IMG/VR virus record: IMGVR_UViG_3300014492_000004
Coordinates: 1 to 39,559 of that record
Length of the DNA stretch: 39,559 nt
DNA from: a virus
Strand: one strand, 5' to 3'
In this document: piece after piece, positions 1 through 6,450 of the stretch
Position numbering within the stretch: position 1 is the stretch's first letter
How the letters are laid out: each line of letters starts with the position of its first letter
Position numbers and translations under genes: made by a program
Notes under the pieces: generated by a model
Databases searched by the model: none
Seen by the model: only the letters and a program-made list of their open reading frames with translations
What the model was told of the DNA's origin: nothing

Positions 1-70
1 CGCGTTCTGGAAGTGGGCGGCAGCGCCGGAAAACCGACCGACTGCAATCCAGCGCAAGGACTGGGATCGC
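1..70. repeat. Terminal direct repeat, left copy
   Basis: Bases 1-70 are identical to bases 39490-39559. The ERF-like reading frame that enters the right end continues in phase through this copy to its stop at 121. That makes a circular assembly overlap, from a circularly permuted or circular genome, the simplest explanation. A true short terminal repeat cannot be excluded. Confidence 0.95.
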
Positions 71-121
71 ATCAGCAGCGAGTTACGGCGACAGGTGAAG
101 GCATCGGGAGGTGGAAAGTGA
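2..121 (+). CDS. erf: ERF-family recombinase, C-terminal end
   Basis: This is the last part of the gene that begins at 38828. The frame begins at base 2 (AFWKWAAAPENR...), matches the right-end translation, and adds 16 residues beyond the repeat (from ISSELRR...) to the TGA at 119-121. The whole protein is about 260 residues. The next gene starts on a GTG that overlaps this stop (GTGA), which suggests translational coupling. Confidence 0.85.
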   Translation, partial: AFWKWAAAPENRPTAIQRKDWDRISSELRRQVKASGGGK

Positions 122-354
122 CCGAGGTCATCTACCTGGTGCGCATGGTGGCACGAGAACTCGCAAGGCAAGAGCGTGAGCGAAAGGACGCCCAAGAGGC
201 GCAGGAAAAGCGCGAGGCCGACAAGAAGCTGCGGGCAAAGGTACGCGCCGAGATCATATCTGACTTAGTTAGGGTGAACGTTAACAGCTCAGTAGAAGGG
301 ATCTCGGACGCCATCTTGGCTGGCCTCGTGCGCCATGTAAAGGTGGTGTTCTGA
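118..354 (+). CDS. Small charged helical protein
   Basis: This 78-residue protein is of unknown function. The GTG start at 118 overlaps the stop of the ERF gene, and a GGGAGG ribosome site lies 5-6 bases upstream. Residues 12-45 are rich in Arg, Lys, Glu and Ala (RELARQERERKD, EKREADKKLRAK) and probably form a long charged helix or coiled coil; the C-terminal part is more hydrophobic. The stop overlaps the ATG of the exonuclease gene (TGATG). A position between an annealing protein and an exonuclease suggests a recombination accessory, but that is context only. Confidence 0.7.
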   Translation: MTEVIYLVRMVARELARQERERKDAQEAQEKREADKKLRAKVRAEIISDLVRVNVNSSVEGISDAILAGLVRHVKVVF

Positions 355-1079
355 TGCCGAACTACCGCTACGATCTAGCGCAGGGCACGGAAGCCTGGAT
401 GGAGGCGCGGTTGGGAATCCCTACGGCGTCGGAGTTCGACCGCATCATCACGCCGGCCAAACTCCAACTCGCCAGCGCCAGCACGAAGTACATGCACCTC
501 AAGCTGGCCGAGTGGATGATGGGCGCACCGCTGGAGGCGTTCGTGTCGCCGTGGATGGAGCGCGGGGCGGCGCTCGAAGCGGAGGCTGTGCGTTACTACG
601 AGATGGAGCGCGACGTCGAGACCGCCAAGGTCGGACTGGTCACCACCGAAGACGGCATGATTGGTGCCAGTCCGGATCGGCTGGTGAGAGCGGACGGTCT
701 GCTCGAGCAGAAGTGCCCAGCGCTCGAAACGCACGTCGGCTACCTGCTTGACCCGGCTTCCCTAGTCGCAGAGTACCGCCTTCAGGTGCAGGGGCAACTG
801 TGGGTCTGCCAACGCGAGTGGTGTGACATGCAGAGCTACTACCCCGGTTTCCCGAGCGTCATTGTCCGGGTATATCGCGAGCAGAAGGTCCAGGACGCGC
901 TGTCCATCCACATCCCTACCTTCGTCGCCGACATGCTGGGGGTGCGCGTTAAACTGCTGGCGCAGTACGGCGAGCTCCGGCGCGAGCGGATCGGCGTGGC
1001 GAAGGCCGCCGAGATCCTGGAGTCCCGGCGCGCTGCGCACGACGAGTGGATGGATTCGCCGGTGGGAGGTGTGGTGTGA
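354..1079 (+). CDS. YqaJ-like phage exonuclease
   Basis: The 241-residue protein is likely the 5'-3' dsDNA exonuclease partner of the ERF annealing protein, equivalent in role to lambda Exo with Bet. Visible features match the YqaJ/lambda-exonuclease fold. They are the N-terminal W-x-E-x-R-x-G-I-P-T-A-S-x-F block (residues 15-28), an acidic ERG site (69-71), the ASPDRL motif with D108, E118-x-K120 and the later QVQGQLW helix (145-151). These would form the metal-binding PD-(D/E)XK core. Upstream it overlaps a small gene and downstream it overlaps another, so it sits inside a coupled recombination operon. The length is normal for the family. Confidence 0.88.
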   Translation: MPNYRYDLAQGTEAWMEARLGIPTASEFDRIITPAKLQLASASTKYMHLKLAEWMMGAPLEAFVSPWMERGAALEAEAVRYYEMERDVETAKVGLVTTEDGMIGASPDRLVRADGLLEQKCPALETHVGYLLDPASLVAEYRLQVQGQLWVCQREWCDMQSYYPGFPSVIVRVYREQKVQDALSIHIPTFVADMLGVRVKLLAQYGELRRERIGVAKAAEILESRRAAHDEWMDSPVGGVV

Positions 1080-1336
1080 TTTCCGAAGCTGTCTTGATCG
1101 AGAGATGCGCGCGCCTTCGGATGCTAGAGGGGGCTATCGAGGATGTCGACGCCTATCTCGCAGCGCGACAGCAGTTCCACGAGGAACGCGATGGGGAGTA
1201 TCACAAGAAAAAAGAGCAGCGCATTGTCAATCTGCGCTCCAAATTGGAGAGAGCTTCCGAGGCAGCGGCGGAAGATTACCGGCTGCTGATCGAGGAATTG
1301 CGCGAAACACAGGACGCACTCAGGAGTATCGAATGA
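1076..1336 (+). CDS. Coiled-coil small protein
   Basis: This 86-residue protein is not recognised. I chose the GTG at 1076, which overlaps the exonuclease stop (GTGA) and follows a GGGAGG ribosome site. Nearly the whole chain is helix-prone and charged (ARQQFHEERDGEYHKKKEQR, then KLERASEAAAEDYRLLIEEL), as in dimeric coiled-coil accessory proteins. The stop overlaps the ATG of the next gene (ATGA). A structural or regulatory role in the recombination cluster is possible but not shown. Confidence 0.72.
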   Translation: MISEAVLIERCARLRMLEGAIEDVDAYLAARQQFHEERDGEYHKKKEQRIVNLRSKLERASEAAAEDYRLLIEELRETQDALRSIE

Positions 1337-1614
1337 GCTCCGACACCGGCCTCGACATCGGCCGTCGAGTAAAGGCGAAGCGAATCGCCGCGGCCATCCG
1401 AAGCCTGGGCGGTGGCGCCCACGAGGCGCGGCAACTGTCGGACGCTGAGTGGTTGCTCGCGGATAAACTATCGCGCCAGCAGACAGGCATGGGCGTGGTA
1501 CGCGTTGGGAAGGCAGACAAGCCACCTTCCGATGTCACCCGCGCCCTGGTGATCGAGATCCTGTCGCGACCGGACGACAGCCCGCGGGACTGTGATGTCC
1601 CGCCGGAGCGATAA
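1333..1614 (+). CDS. Hypothetical basic protein
   Basis: This 93-residue protein has no family I recognise. The ATG at 1333 overlaps the previous stop, and AGGAG lies six bases upstream. The N-terminal half is basic and helical (GRRVKAKRIAAAIRSLGGGA); the C-terminus is acidic and proline-containing. It is the last gene of the ERF-exonuclease block before a 61-base gap that contains an inverted repeat. The basic N-terminus could contact nucleic acid, which is inference. Confidence 0.65.
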   Translation: MSSDTGLDIGRRVKAKRIAAAIRSLGGGAHEARQLSDAEWLLADKLSRQQTGMGVVRVGKADKPPSDVTRALVIEILSRPDDSPRDCDVPPER

Positions 1615-1623
1615 CTATCGCGT

Positions 1624-1641
1624 ATCGGGTTAATTCCCGAT
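1624..1641 (+). other. Intergenic inverted repeat
   Basis: ATCGGG (1624-1629) and CCCGAT (1636-1641) are separated by TTAATT and followed by TTTCCCC. It is the only intergenic structure between the recombination block and the following small genes. It could be a weak terminator or an operator. The stem is only six base pairs and the T-run is short. Confidence 0.4.
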
Positions 1642-1675
1642 TTCCCCAGAGCGCGGAAAGGATCAGTATAGAGAC

Positions 1676-1930
1676 ATGCCAAACGAAACAATTCCAGACC
1701 GAGCAAGCGACAGCGGACCGGAGCAGGACCCGCCGATGGATTGGCGCGACTACATCGACGTCGCCCGCGACGCCGCGCTGAGGGCGGCACGGGCGGAGCA
1801 GGACGAAGCTGGCGCGCGCTGCCGACCGGAGTGGAAGAACAGGGCGCGCATCCGGCACATAGAAGATGCCATCGCAGCGCTGCAAGAGGCCAAGGAGTTG
1901 CTGTCAAGCGCGCCGCGTCAACGCTACTAA
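1676..1930 (+). CDS. Hypothetical helical protein
   Basis: This 84-residue acidic protein is of unknown function. The N-terminus is polar and disordered-looking (NETIPDRASDSGPEQD). From the DWRDYIDVARDAALRAARAEQ segment onward it is mostly helix, ending in an AIAALQEAKELL amphipathic stretch. The start follows a poor ribosome site (AGAGAC), so the exact start is less certain than for its neighbours. It is separated from the upstream gene by 61 bases and from the downstream gene by 22. Confidence 0.6.
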   Translation: MPNETIPDRASDSGPEQDPPMDWRDYIDVARDAALRAARAEQDEAGARCRPEWKNRARIRHIEDAIAALQEAKELLSSAPRQRY

Positions 1931-1952
1931 GTCTCAAACGGAGGATGGAAAC

Positions 1953-2099
1953 ATGCCGATAGCCAGCCAGCAGGAAGCCGCACTGGTCGCCCGCATGGCA
2001 GAGCGCGCCATCGAGGATGAGCAGTGGATGTGGGTCATGTTGTGCGCCGGCTGCACGGAGTCAGAGATCCGCTCGGCCATGAAAGGAGAATCGAATTGA
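1953..2099 (+). CDS. Small hypothetical protein
   Basis: This 48-residue protein starts at ATG 1953 after a strong GGAGG at 1940-1944. The sequence is helical and acidic, with two cysteines near WVMLCAGCTESEI. The stop overlaps the TTG of the next gene. C-x2-C alone does not define a metal site. No function is assigned. Confidence 0.6.
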   Translation: MPIASQQEAALVARMAERAIEDEQWMWVMLCAGCTESEIRSAMKGESN

Positions 2100-2311
2100 C
2101 CGATCAACTACCACCGCTTAACGGGATCGCGCGAAAGAAGCGCTCGGACGCCGGGGTCCTGCGAAAGTCCAGTATGGACACTTTCGCGGACCTGTTCCGC
2201 AGGATGGCGAAGTCTGAGCAATCGACGGCGCTCGAAGTCCTGCGCCAGATTCAACGGCTCGCGCTACCAGGCGAGCCACAGGAGGCCCAGAAGGATGATG
2301 TCAATGTCTGA
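2096..2311 (+). CDS. Small hypothetical protein (TTG start)
   Basis: I read this 71-residue protein from TTG 2096, which overlaps the previous stop and lies eight bases after AGGAGA. It has a basic middle (ARKKRSDAGVLRKS) followed by a helix (TFADLFRRMAKSEQSTALEVL). The 3' end overlaps the start of the membrane protein that follows. The family is unknown. The start choice rests on the overlap and the ribosome site. Confidence 0.55.
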   Translation: MTDQLPPLNGIARKKRSDAGVLRKSSMDTFADLFRRMAKSEQSTALEVLRQIQRLALPGEPQEAQKDDVNV

Positions 2312-2576
2312 TAAACGAATGCTCAAGCGCATGGGAATCACCGCGCTTGACGCCGCCTCCGACCCGCATCACGAGTGCCTGGTCCGCTGGCTGGAGGAGC
2401 GCGAGAAGCGCTGCACGGCTGAGGCCTCACTCGTGCAGAACGCGCAGGCGTACCAGACGATCATGGAGCGCGCCGACGTGCTGGCCGAGCGCTGGAGGCT
2501 CAAGGCGTGGTGCTTCGGCGTGCTGGCGGCCGTAATCTTCGTGCTGTCGGCGATACTGCTGGTGTTGCGCAGATGA
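2295..2576 (+). CDS. C-terminal single-span membrane protein
   Basis: The protein is 93 residues from ATG 2295, but ATG 2298 or 2304 is equally possible because AAGG is at 2290-2293. The first 65 residues are soluble and charged. Residues 71-91 (CFGVLAAVIFVLSAILLVL) form one strong transmembrane helix ending in RR, giving a tail-anchored inner-membrane topology. The stop overlaps the ATG of a 35-residue gene. It may be a membrane-associated early factor; a lysis role is unlikely from its early-operon position. Confidence 0.68.
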   Translation: MMSMSDKRMLKRMGITALDAASDPHHECLVRWLEEREKRCTAEASLVQNAQAYQTIMERADVLAERWRLKAWCFGVLAAVIFVLSAILLVLRR

Positions 2577-2680
2577 TCCGACGGTGGTGGTGCCGAATTT
2601 GGCACCGCTCCCCCATGTGGCCAATGCACGGCCAGTGGGAATGCCGAAGGTGTGGTTGTAGATTTCCGAGTAGTTACTAA
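2573..2680 (+). CDS. 35-residue zinc-knuckle protein
   Basis: The ATG at 2573 overlaps the previous stop (ATGA). The peptide has C7, H11, then C24, C27 and C29, with the pattern IWHRSPMWPMHGQW followed by ECRRCGCRFP. It resembles tiny phage proteins with an HxPMxPxHGxYxCxxC pattern that probably fold around one zinc ion. The residue pattern is visible, but the family resemblance is from memory. It is too short for default gene callers but fits the coupled operon. Confidence 0.6.
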   Translation: MIRRWWCRIWHRSPMWPMHGQWECRRCGCRFPSSY

Positions 2681-2691
2681 GGAGAACTGAC

Positions 2692-2937
2692 ATGCCAAGA
2701 CTCTGCCGAATCGCCGAGAATTTCTTAACTTACCGATCTGAGGTAATTCCCCAAGACGCTCCGCCAGTGCAGATCGAGGAATGCCGTCGCGCATTCTTCG
2801 CTGGTGCCGTGGCGCTCTACTTACTTGTGTTGGCTGGGTTATCGCCAAACCCAGGGGTCACGCCTGAAGATATGTCTTTCATGGCAGATGTCGACGCCGA
2901 ATTGACAGCGTTTCTGAAGAGCGTGACAAGCCGATGA
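2692..2937 (+). CDS. Hypothetical protein
   Basis: This 81-residue protein starts at ATG 2692, eight bases after an AAGGAG ribosome site. A hydrophobic stretch at residues 35-50 (FFAGAVALYLLVLAGL) could be a membrane helix or the core of a small helical fold. The C-terminal half is acidic (TPEDMSFMADVDAELTAF). Its stop overlaps the ATG of the RusA-like gene, so the two are probably co-translated. Confidence 0.65.
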   Translation: MPRLCRIAENFLTYRSEVIPQDAPPVQIEECRRAFFAGAVALYLLVLAGLSPNPGVTPEDMSFMADVDAELTAFLKSVTSR

Positions 2938-3383
2938 TTTCCGTGCCGCGGTTCGTAATCCGAAACGCGCCCCGATCCAAGAAGAACTCGCCGCGTATCG
3001 TCAACATCGGACCCATGTGCCGGGTGTGCGGCCGGCGCGGCGGATTTCCCAAGGTCCTGCCGTCGCTCGCGTTTGAGGAGTGGCAGTCCGACGCGATCCG
3101 GCAGTGCATGCTGATCAAGCCGAAGTTGATCGCGGCCGGCGTCGAACTTCCCATCGTGCATCCCATCGGCATCGAGGCGCTGTTCTACCTGGCGCCCACG
3201 AAGGCGGGCGCTATGCGCCTCGACTGCCCCGACCTGTCCAACCTCATGGAGGCCGTCGCCGACATGCTCCAGGAGGCTGGAATCATCAAGGACGACCGTT
3301 TGATCAAGGACTGGGATGGGAGCCGACGTTTGCTCGGCGAGCCACGCGTCGAAATATTCATCGAAATCCTGAGGGGATCGTGA
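2934..3383 (+). CDS. rusA: RusA-like Holliday junction resolvase
   Basis: The 149-residue protein is likely a RusA-family endonuclease that resolves recombination or replication junctions before packaging. RusA hallmarks are visible: an N-terminal basic PRSKKNSPRI segment (13-22), the acidic DCPDLSNLMEAVADMLQEAG block (97-116) with D97/D100, N103 and D110, and the following IIKDDRLI (D120/D121). A short CRVCGRRGG loop at 29-37 is an addition to the basic family outline. The stop overlaps the GTG of the methyltransferase. Its place between recombination and replication genes fits the usual context. Confidence 0.85.
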   Translation: MISVPRFVIRNAPRSKKNSPRIVNIGPMCRVCGRRGGFPKVLPSLAFEEWQSDAIRQCMLIKPKLIAAGVELPIVHPIGIEALFYLAPTKAGAMRLDCPDLSNLMEAVADMLQEAGIIKDDRLIKDWDGSRRLLGEPRVEIFIEILRGS

Positions 3384-4261
3384 GTAAGCCGCTGTGCATC
3401 GACATCTACTCGGGGCTCGGAGGCTGGTCGGAAGGATTCCTGGCTGAGGGATACGAATGCGTTGGATTCGACATCGAACGGCACGTTTACGACGATCAGC
3501 GATACCCAGGGCAACTCGTCTTGCAGGATGCTCTCACGCTCCACGGCAAGCAATTCCGCGATGCTGCCGTCATCGTCGCTTCGCCGCCCTGCCAAGAGTA
3601 CTCTTACATGGCCTTGCCCTGGTCGCGCGGAAAGCAGATCGCGGCGGCGCTGAGGGGGCAAGGATCATTTCCCGATGGCTACACGGGATCGCGGACCATC
3701 CCGCAACTGACGGCATTATTTGCTGCCTGTTTCCGCATCCAGCGGGAAGCGTGCGAAGCTGCCGGCCGTCATATCCCGATGGTGGTCGAAAACGTGAAGG
3801 GCGCGCAGCCGTGGGTGGGCAAAGCGCGGGCGAACTTCGGGAGCTTCTACTTCTGGGGCGACGTGGCGATGGTGGGCGGGCAGGTGGTCGCAGGGCGTCC
3901 GCAGTTCGGGGAGACCGTGAAGGCACCGCGGCGGCCAATGAAGCACAATCCTGACGGCACGGAGCATCCGCAGGGATCGTGGTTTGCCATTGCAGATTCG
4001 AAGGAACGCGGGGCGAAAGTTCCCGGTATCAGCTTCAGCGGGTACGGAGAGCCGGGATACAAAGCGCAAGGTTTCAACGTGACAGCAGCGCAGCGATACC
4101 GGGAACGCGGCAATCCTGGCGGATCATTCCAGACAGCGGCGGTGAATGGCGTAAAGCTTGGTCCGGACTGCGACGGTTCCGCCCGCAAGGCCGCAAGCGC
4201 CCAAATCGCCAAGATCCCCTTTCCCCTCAGTTCGTACATTGCGCGGGCGTTCCGGCCATGA
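3380..4261 (+). CDS. DNA (cytosine-5) methyltransferase
   Basis: The 293-residue protein starts at GTG 3380, overlapping the RusA stop. Motif I is at residues 8-15 (DIYSGLGG), motif IV is SPPCQ with the catalytic Cys at 71, and motif VI is ENV at 137-139. The C-terminal FPLSSYIARAF resembles motif X. It therefore transfers a methyl group from S-adenosylmethionine to cytosine C5. It is on the short side for the family, so the target-recognition region between motifs VIII and IX must be compact. No restriction endonuclease gene is nearby, so self-protection against host restriction is the likely purpose. Confidence 0.9.
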   Translation: MSKPLCIDIYSGLGGWSEGFLAEGYECVGFDIERHVYDDQRYPGQLVLQDALTLHGKQFRDAAVIVASPPCQEYSYMALPWSRGKQIAAALRGQGSFPDGYTGSRTIPQLTALFAACFRIQREACEAAGRHIPMVVENVKGAQPWVGKARANFGSFYFWGDVAMVGGQVVAGRPQFGETVKAPRRPMKHNPDGTEHPQGSWFAIADSKERGAKVPGISFSGYGEPGYKAQGFNVTAAQRYRERGNPGGSFQTAAVNGVKLGPDCDGSARKAASAQIAKIPFPLSSYIARAFRP

Positions 4262-4320
4262 CGAACGCCGAGAAAGATCGCGAGTGGGCAGCAACCCGCC
4301 GCGGCGGTGATTTCCGTTGA
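4258..4320 (+). CDS. Possible 20-residue peptide
   Basis: ATG 4258 overlaps the methyltransferase stop (ATGA) and opens a 20-codon frame (MTNAEKDREWAATRRGGDFR). The overlap matches the style of this operon, but no homology can be claimed. The next promoter begins inside its stop region. Confidence 0.3.
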   Translation: MTNAEKDREWAATRRGGDFR

Positions 4321-4345
4321 TCCGCTGGGTGCGGCGCGGTAGAAT
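4317..4345 (+). promoter_or_regulatory. Sigma-70-like promoter of the replication gene
   Basis: TTGATC (4317-4322) and TAGAAT (4340-4345) are separated by exactly 17 bases. Transcription would start near 4352 and run through a roughly 108-base leader to the initiator gene at 4460. It is the best consensus-type promoter I see on the plus strand. Confidence 0.65.
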
Positions 4346-4360
4346 GGATGTGCGAGAAAT

Positions 4361-4438
4361 GGACGGCGGCTCGCTACCGCAGTCCGGTTGGGCTCGGCAG
4401 GGGCTTCTCATCGGGCCGCCTGCCGGACCAACCACTTT
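4361..4438 (+). promoter_or_regulatory. Structured leader with two hairpins, attenuator-like
   Basis: Hairpin 1 pairs GGAC and GCGG (4361-4369) with CCGC and GTCC (ending near 4384). Hairpin 2 pairs GGTTGG (4386-4391) with CCAACC (4428-4433) and GGCAGG (4396-4401) with CCTGCC (4419-4424). It is followed by ACTTTTC, as in an intrinsic terminator. The element lies between the promoter and the replication gene, so it could set how much message reaches that gene. A two-hairpin antitermination element is an alternative. Confidence 0.5.
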
Positions 4439-4459
4439 TCGTGAAACGATGAGGACAAT

Positions 4460-5299
4460 TTGAGCGATAGCAACGGCGACAAGCCAGCTTCCGACAAGAA
4501 AGCTCCCGGATTCTGGTTCTACACGGCGGACTACGAAAAGGACGTCCAAATCCTCTCTCTGGCGGCACAGGGACTGTGGGGACGGATGCTCTGCTGGATG
4601 AGCGACAACGAGGATCACCGCGGGTTCTGCGAGGCCGCCAACGGGGTACCATTACCCCTGGACGCCATCGCCGCCAAAGTTGGAAGATCTAAGTCAGAAG
4701 TAAAGCGCTGTTTGGAAGAGATGGAACGCTTCGGAATTTTCTCGCGAGACGACCGTGGTTGCATCTATAGTCGCAGAATGGCTAGGGATACGCACATTTC
4801 GGAGGTCCGTAAGGCAGCGGCAAAATCGCGGCATGAAACCGAGAAGCGGGCGGCCAACGGTCAGTTTGCTGGAGGTTTTGCACCAGCAAAACCGGATTTT
4901 GCACCAGCAAAAGTGCCTGCAAAAGGGATGCAAAAACCGACCGTTACGGCTTCGGTTCCGGTTTCGGTTTCTACAGCAGCAACAGAAGCGCTGCTGCCGG
5001 TGGAACTTCGACCGCAAACGGAATACCCGGAGACTCTGCGCGTGATCCGTGAGCACGACGCAAGCTGTGATCCGTTCTTCGTGCAGCGCCTAGCCGACGA
5101 GAGCGCGCGCCAGATTATCAGCGACCCGGTGGCGCAAAACTGGACGATGGAGAAACAACGAAAGGCCGTGAGCGACCCCGTGTTGGCAAAGTGCTGCAGG
5201 GAGGTGTACGCCACTCCGCGCAAGAAACCACCTGGTACCGGACTGTTACTAGTGACGGTACCGAGAATTCTGATTGGAGGAAAACTGAATTATGTCTGA
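4460..5299 (+). CDS. Replication initiator (DUF1376-like N-terminus)
   Basis: The 279-residue protein is read from TTG 4460, five bases after GAGG. Residues 15-110 resemble the winged-helix N-terminal domain of phage replisome organisers: FWFYTADYEKDVQILSL, then GLWGRMLCWM and a KVGRSKSEVKRCLEEME recognition-type helix. A low-complexity linker (about 130-175) is encoded by repeated DNA that may be the origin. The C-terminal part is probably helicase- or loader-contacting, by analogy with lambda O; this is inference. It has its own promoter and leader, and the following gene begins inside its 3' end. Confidence 0.68.
   Translation: MSDSNGDKPASDKKAPGFWFYTADYEKDVQILSLAAQGLWGRMLCWMSDNEDHRGFCEAANGVPLPLDAIAAKVGRSKSEVKRCLEEMERFGIFSRDDRGCIYSRRMARDTHISEVRKAAAKSRHETEKRAANGQFAGGFAPAKPDFAPAKVPAKGMQKPTVTASVPVSVSTAATEALLPVELRPQTEYPETLRVIREHDASCDPFFVQRLADESARQIISDPVAQNWTMEKQRKAVSDPVLAKCCREVYATPRKKPPGTGLLLVTVPRILIGGKLNYV
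4876..4934 (+). repeat. Palindromic repeats in the initiator gene, candidate origin
   Basis: The 16-base palindrome TTTTGCACCAGCAAAA occurs at 4876-4891 and again at 4897-4912, a 21-base period, or two helical turns. Partial copies with TGCAAAA follow at 4918-4924 and about 4930. A GGTTCCGGTTTCGGTTTC repeat is just downstream. Iterons inside the initiator gene recall the lambda O gene origin. The repeats also encode the APAK-type linker of the protein, so part of the repetition could reflect protein low complexity. Confidence 0.5.
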
Positions 5300-5840
5300 C
5301 TGGGACGATGACGAGAAAAAAGAAGAAACGCCGACTCCGGAGGATTTATGTCGACAGGCATTCTCTCGCTGCTCTAACTGGCCAGAAGATCGGCTAGGGC
5401 AACAAGGTCTATTTCACGGGCTGTATCAGGCATCTGAGCGCTTTTCAATAAGCCAGGAAGATCTGATTGCCCGATGTCGGGAGCAATCGGCATTTTGCCC
5501 TACCGATCACGATTTGATGCTGATCGGAGCGGAACTGTTCAAACTTAGGGAGGATGCGAAAGAGGCCGCGCGTGATCGACATGCCGAATGGCGGGCGCAA
5601 TATGGACCGGCTCAGAAGGTTCCAGTGACGGGCATGTCCGGCAAATGTCTTTGTGGTTGCGGTCGGGATTGGAGCGAGATATTAGCGACTGCGCAAGATC
5701 GTCAAAAGAAACTCTGGGACGGGCTGCGAGCGCACTTCCAACCCGTCAAAGGTAAATGGCCGTCGTATCGCGACATGGCTCCAATCGCACGCAAGTTGGG
5801 ATTTGAAGCAGAAGCGCACGCCTGGGAGACATACGCATGA
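5292..5840 (+). CDS. Hypothetical protein downstream of initiator
   Basis: This 182-residue protein is of unknown function. The ATG at 5292 overlaps the end of the initiator gene and follows TTGGAGG. A central block (SISQEDLIARCREQ, then FCPTDHDLMLIGAEL) is helical, and a CLCGCG motif near residue 116 could bind metal. Position alone suggests a replication partner such as a helicase loader, as lambda P follows O, but no Walker motif or DnaC signature is visible. The stop overlaps the next ATG. Confidence 0.7.
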   Translation: MSDWDDDEKKEETPTPEDLCRQAFSRCSNWPEDRLGQQGLFHGLYQASERFSISQEDLIARCREQSAFCPTDHDLMLIGAELFKLREDAKEAARDRHAEWRAQYGPAQKVPVTGMSGKCLCGCGRDWSEILATAQDRQKKLWDGLRAHFQPVKGKWPSYRDMAPIARKLGFEAEAHAWETYA

Positions 5841-6058
5841 CTCGCCCGTCCGACCTGACGCGCCGGGACAACGAGCGGGAACTCGAGCGGCGCATGGTCC
5901 GCGCAGCGCTGTGCGTCCAGCCGAAGCGCGTGTCGACGCTCACCGGCGCCCAGGTATTCTGGCGGTCGGAAATCACTCCGGCCGACGTGCGCACCGGCCG
6001 CGAGTACGAGCGGGCGGCCATCGCGGCGGCAGAGCGCGAAGCGAGGAGAAAAGCATGA
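5837..6058 (+). CDS. Small basic hypothetical protein
   Basis: This 73-residue protein overlaps its upstream and downstream neighbours by ATGA. It is very rich in Arg and Glu (RRDNERELERRMVRAA at the start, YERAAIAAAEREARRKA at the end), with a less charged middle. A helical DNA- or protein-binding role is possible. The family is unknown. Confidence 0.62.
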   Translation: MTRPSDLTRRDNERELERRMVRAALCVQPKRVSTLTGAQVFWRSEITPADVRTGREYERAAIAAAEREARRKA

Positions 6059-6219
6059 TGTGGCTCGTATATTTTGAGGACCAAGACGTGCAGCCAGAGC
6101 TTTTTACCGAACGCTCGGCGGCGATTGCCAGATATCGCGCATGCCTGGAAAATTGGGCGTGCCATCTGTTCATGCAGATTGAGAGCATCGAGTGCGAAGC
6201 GGCGAGGCAAAGTCGATAG
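6055..6219 (+). CDS. Small hypothetical protein
   Basis: This 54-residue protein is read from ATG 6055 (an ATG at 6058 is also possible), with AGGAG seven bases upstream and overlap with the previous stop. It begins MMWLVYFEDQDVQ, a beta-like start, and continues with a helix (SAAIARYRACLENWACHLFM). The family is unknown, but it is well placed in the coupled series. Confidence 0.55.
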   Translation: MMWLVYFEDQDVQPELFTERSAAIARYRACLENWACHLFMQIESIECEAARQSR

Positions 6220-6253
6220 GCGGAATCATCGTTCTCACAGGAAAGGCGAAAGC

Positions 6254-6379
6254 ATGAGAGAGCACGAGGTATACGAGACATTCTGCCGGCGCTGCCTGCG
6301 CAAGTTCGAGGCTCCGAAACTCGACGCCGCACTGAAGGCCGTCGAGGAGCATGAGCGCGAATGCCTGGAGACCAAATGA
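6254..6379 (+). CDS. 41-residue zinc-finger-like protein
   Basis: ATG 6254 follows an AAAGG site. The peptide has an FCRRC pair (C11 and C14), followed by a helix and H33-x3-C37 (EEHERECLE). This C2HC arrangement would fit a single zinc finger, so a small nucleic-acid or protein adaptor is likely. It is the last well-supported gene of the early arm. Confidence 0.58.
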   Translation: MREHEVYETFCRRCLRKFEAPKLDAALKAVEEHERECLETK

Positions 6380-6450
6380 CGCGCGCCGAGTACGTCGCGG
6401 AGAAAGCGGAACAGACTACTGCTTCACCGTCGGCCCCGCCTGCACTGTAG
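6376..6450 (+). CDS. Possible 24-residue peptide at operon end
   Basis: ATG 6376 overlaps the previous stop and reads 24 codons to TAG 6448-6450. The end overlaps the 3' end of the opposing beta-helix gene by 35 bases, so the two arms converge tail to tail here. No clear bidirectional terminator is visible at the junction. Confidence 0.25.
   Translation: MTRAEYVAEKAEQTTASPSAPPAL

Noticed and set aside
1-70. Genuine short terminal repeat as in T7
   Set aside because: P22-like phages package by headful and are circularly permuted, and the repeat lies within a coding gene. An assembly overlap is more likely, though not proven.
1320-1937. Minus-strand frame of 205 codons in the early arm
   Set aside because: The plus strand has coupled small genes with ribosome sites across the same bases. 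The minus frame is a shadow.
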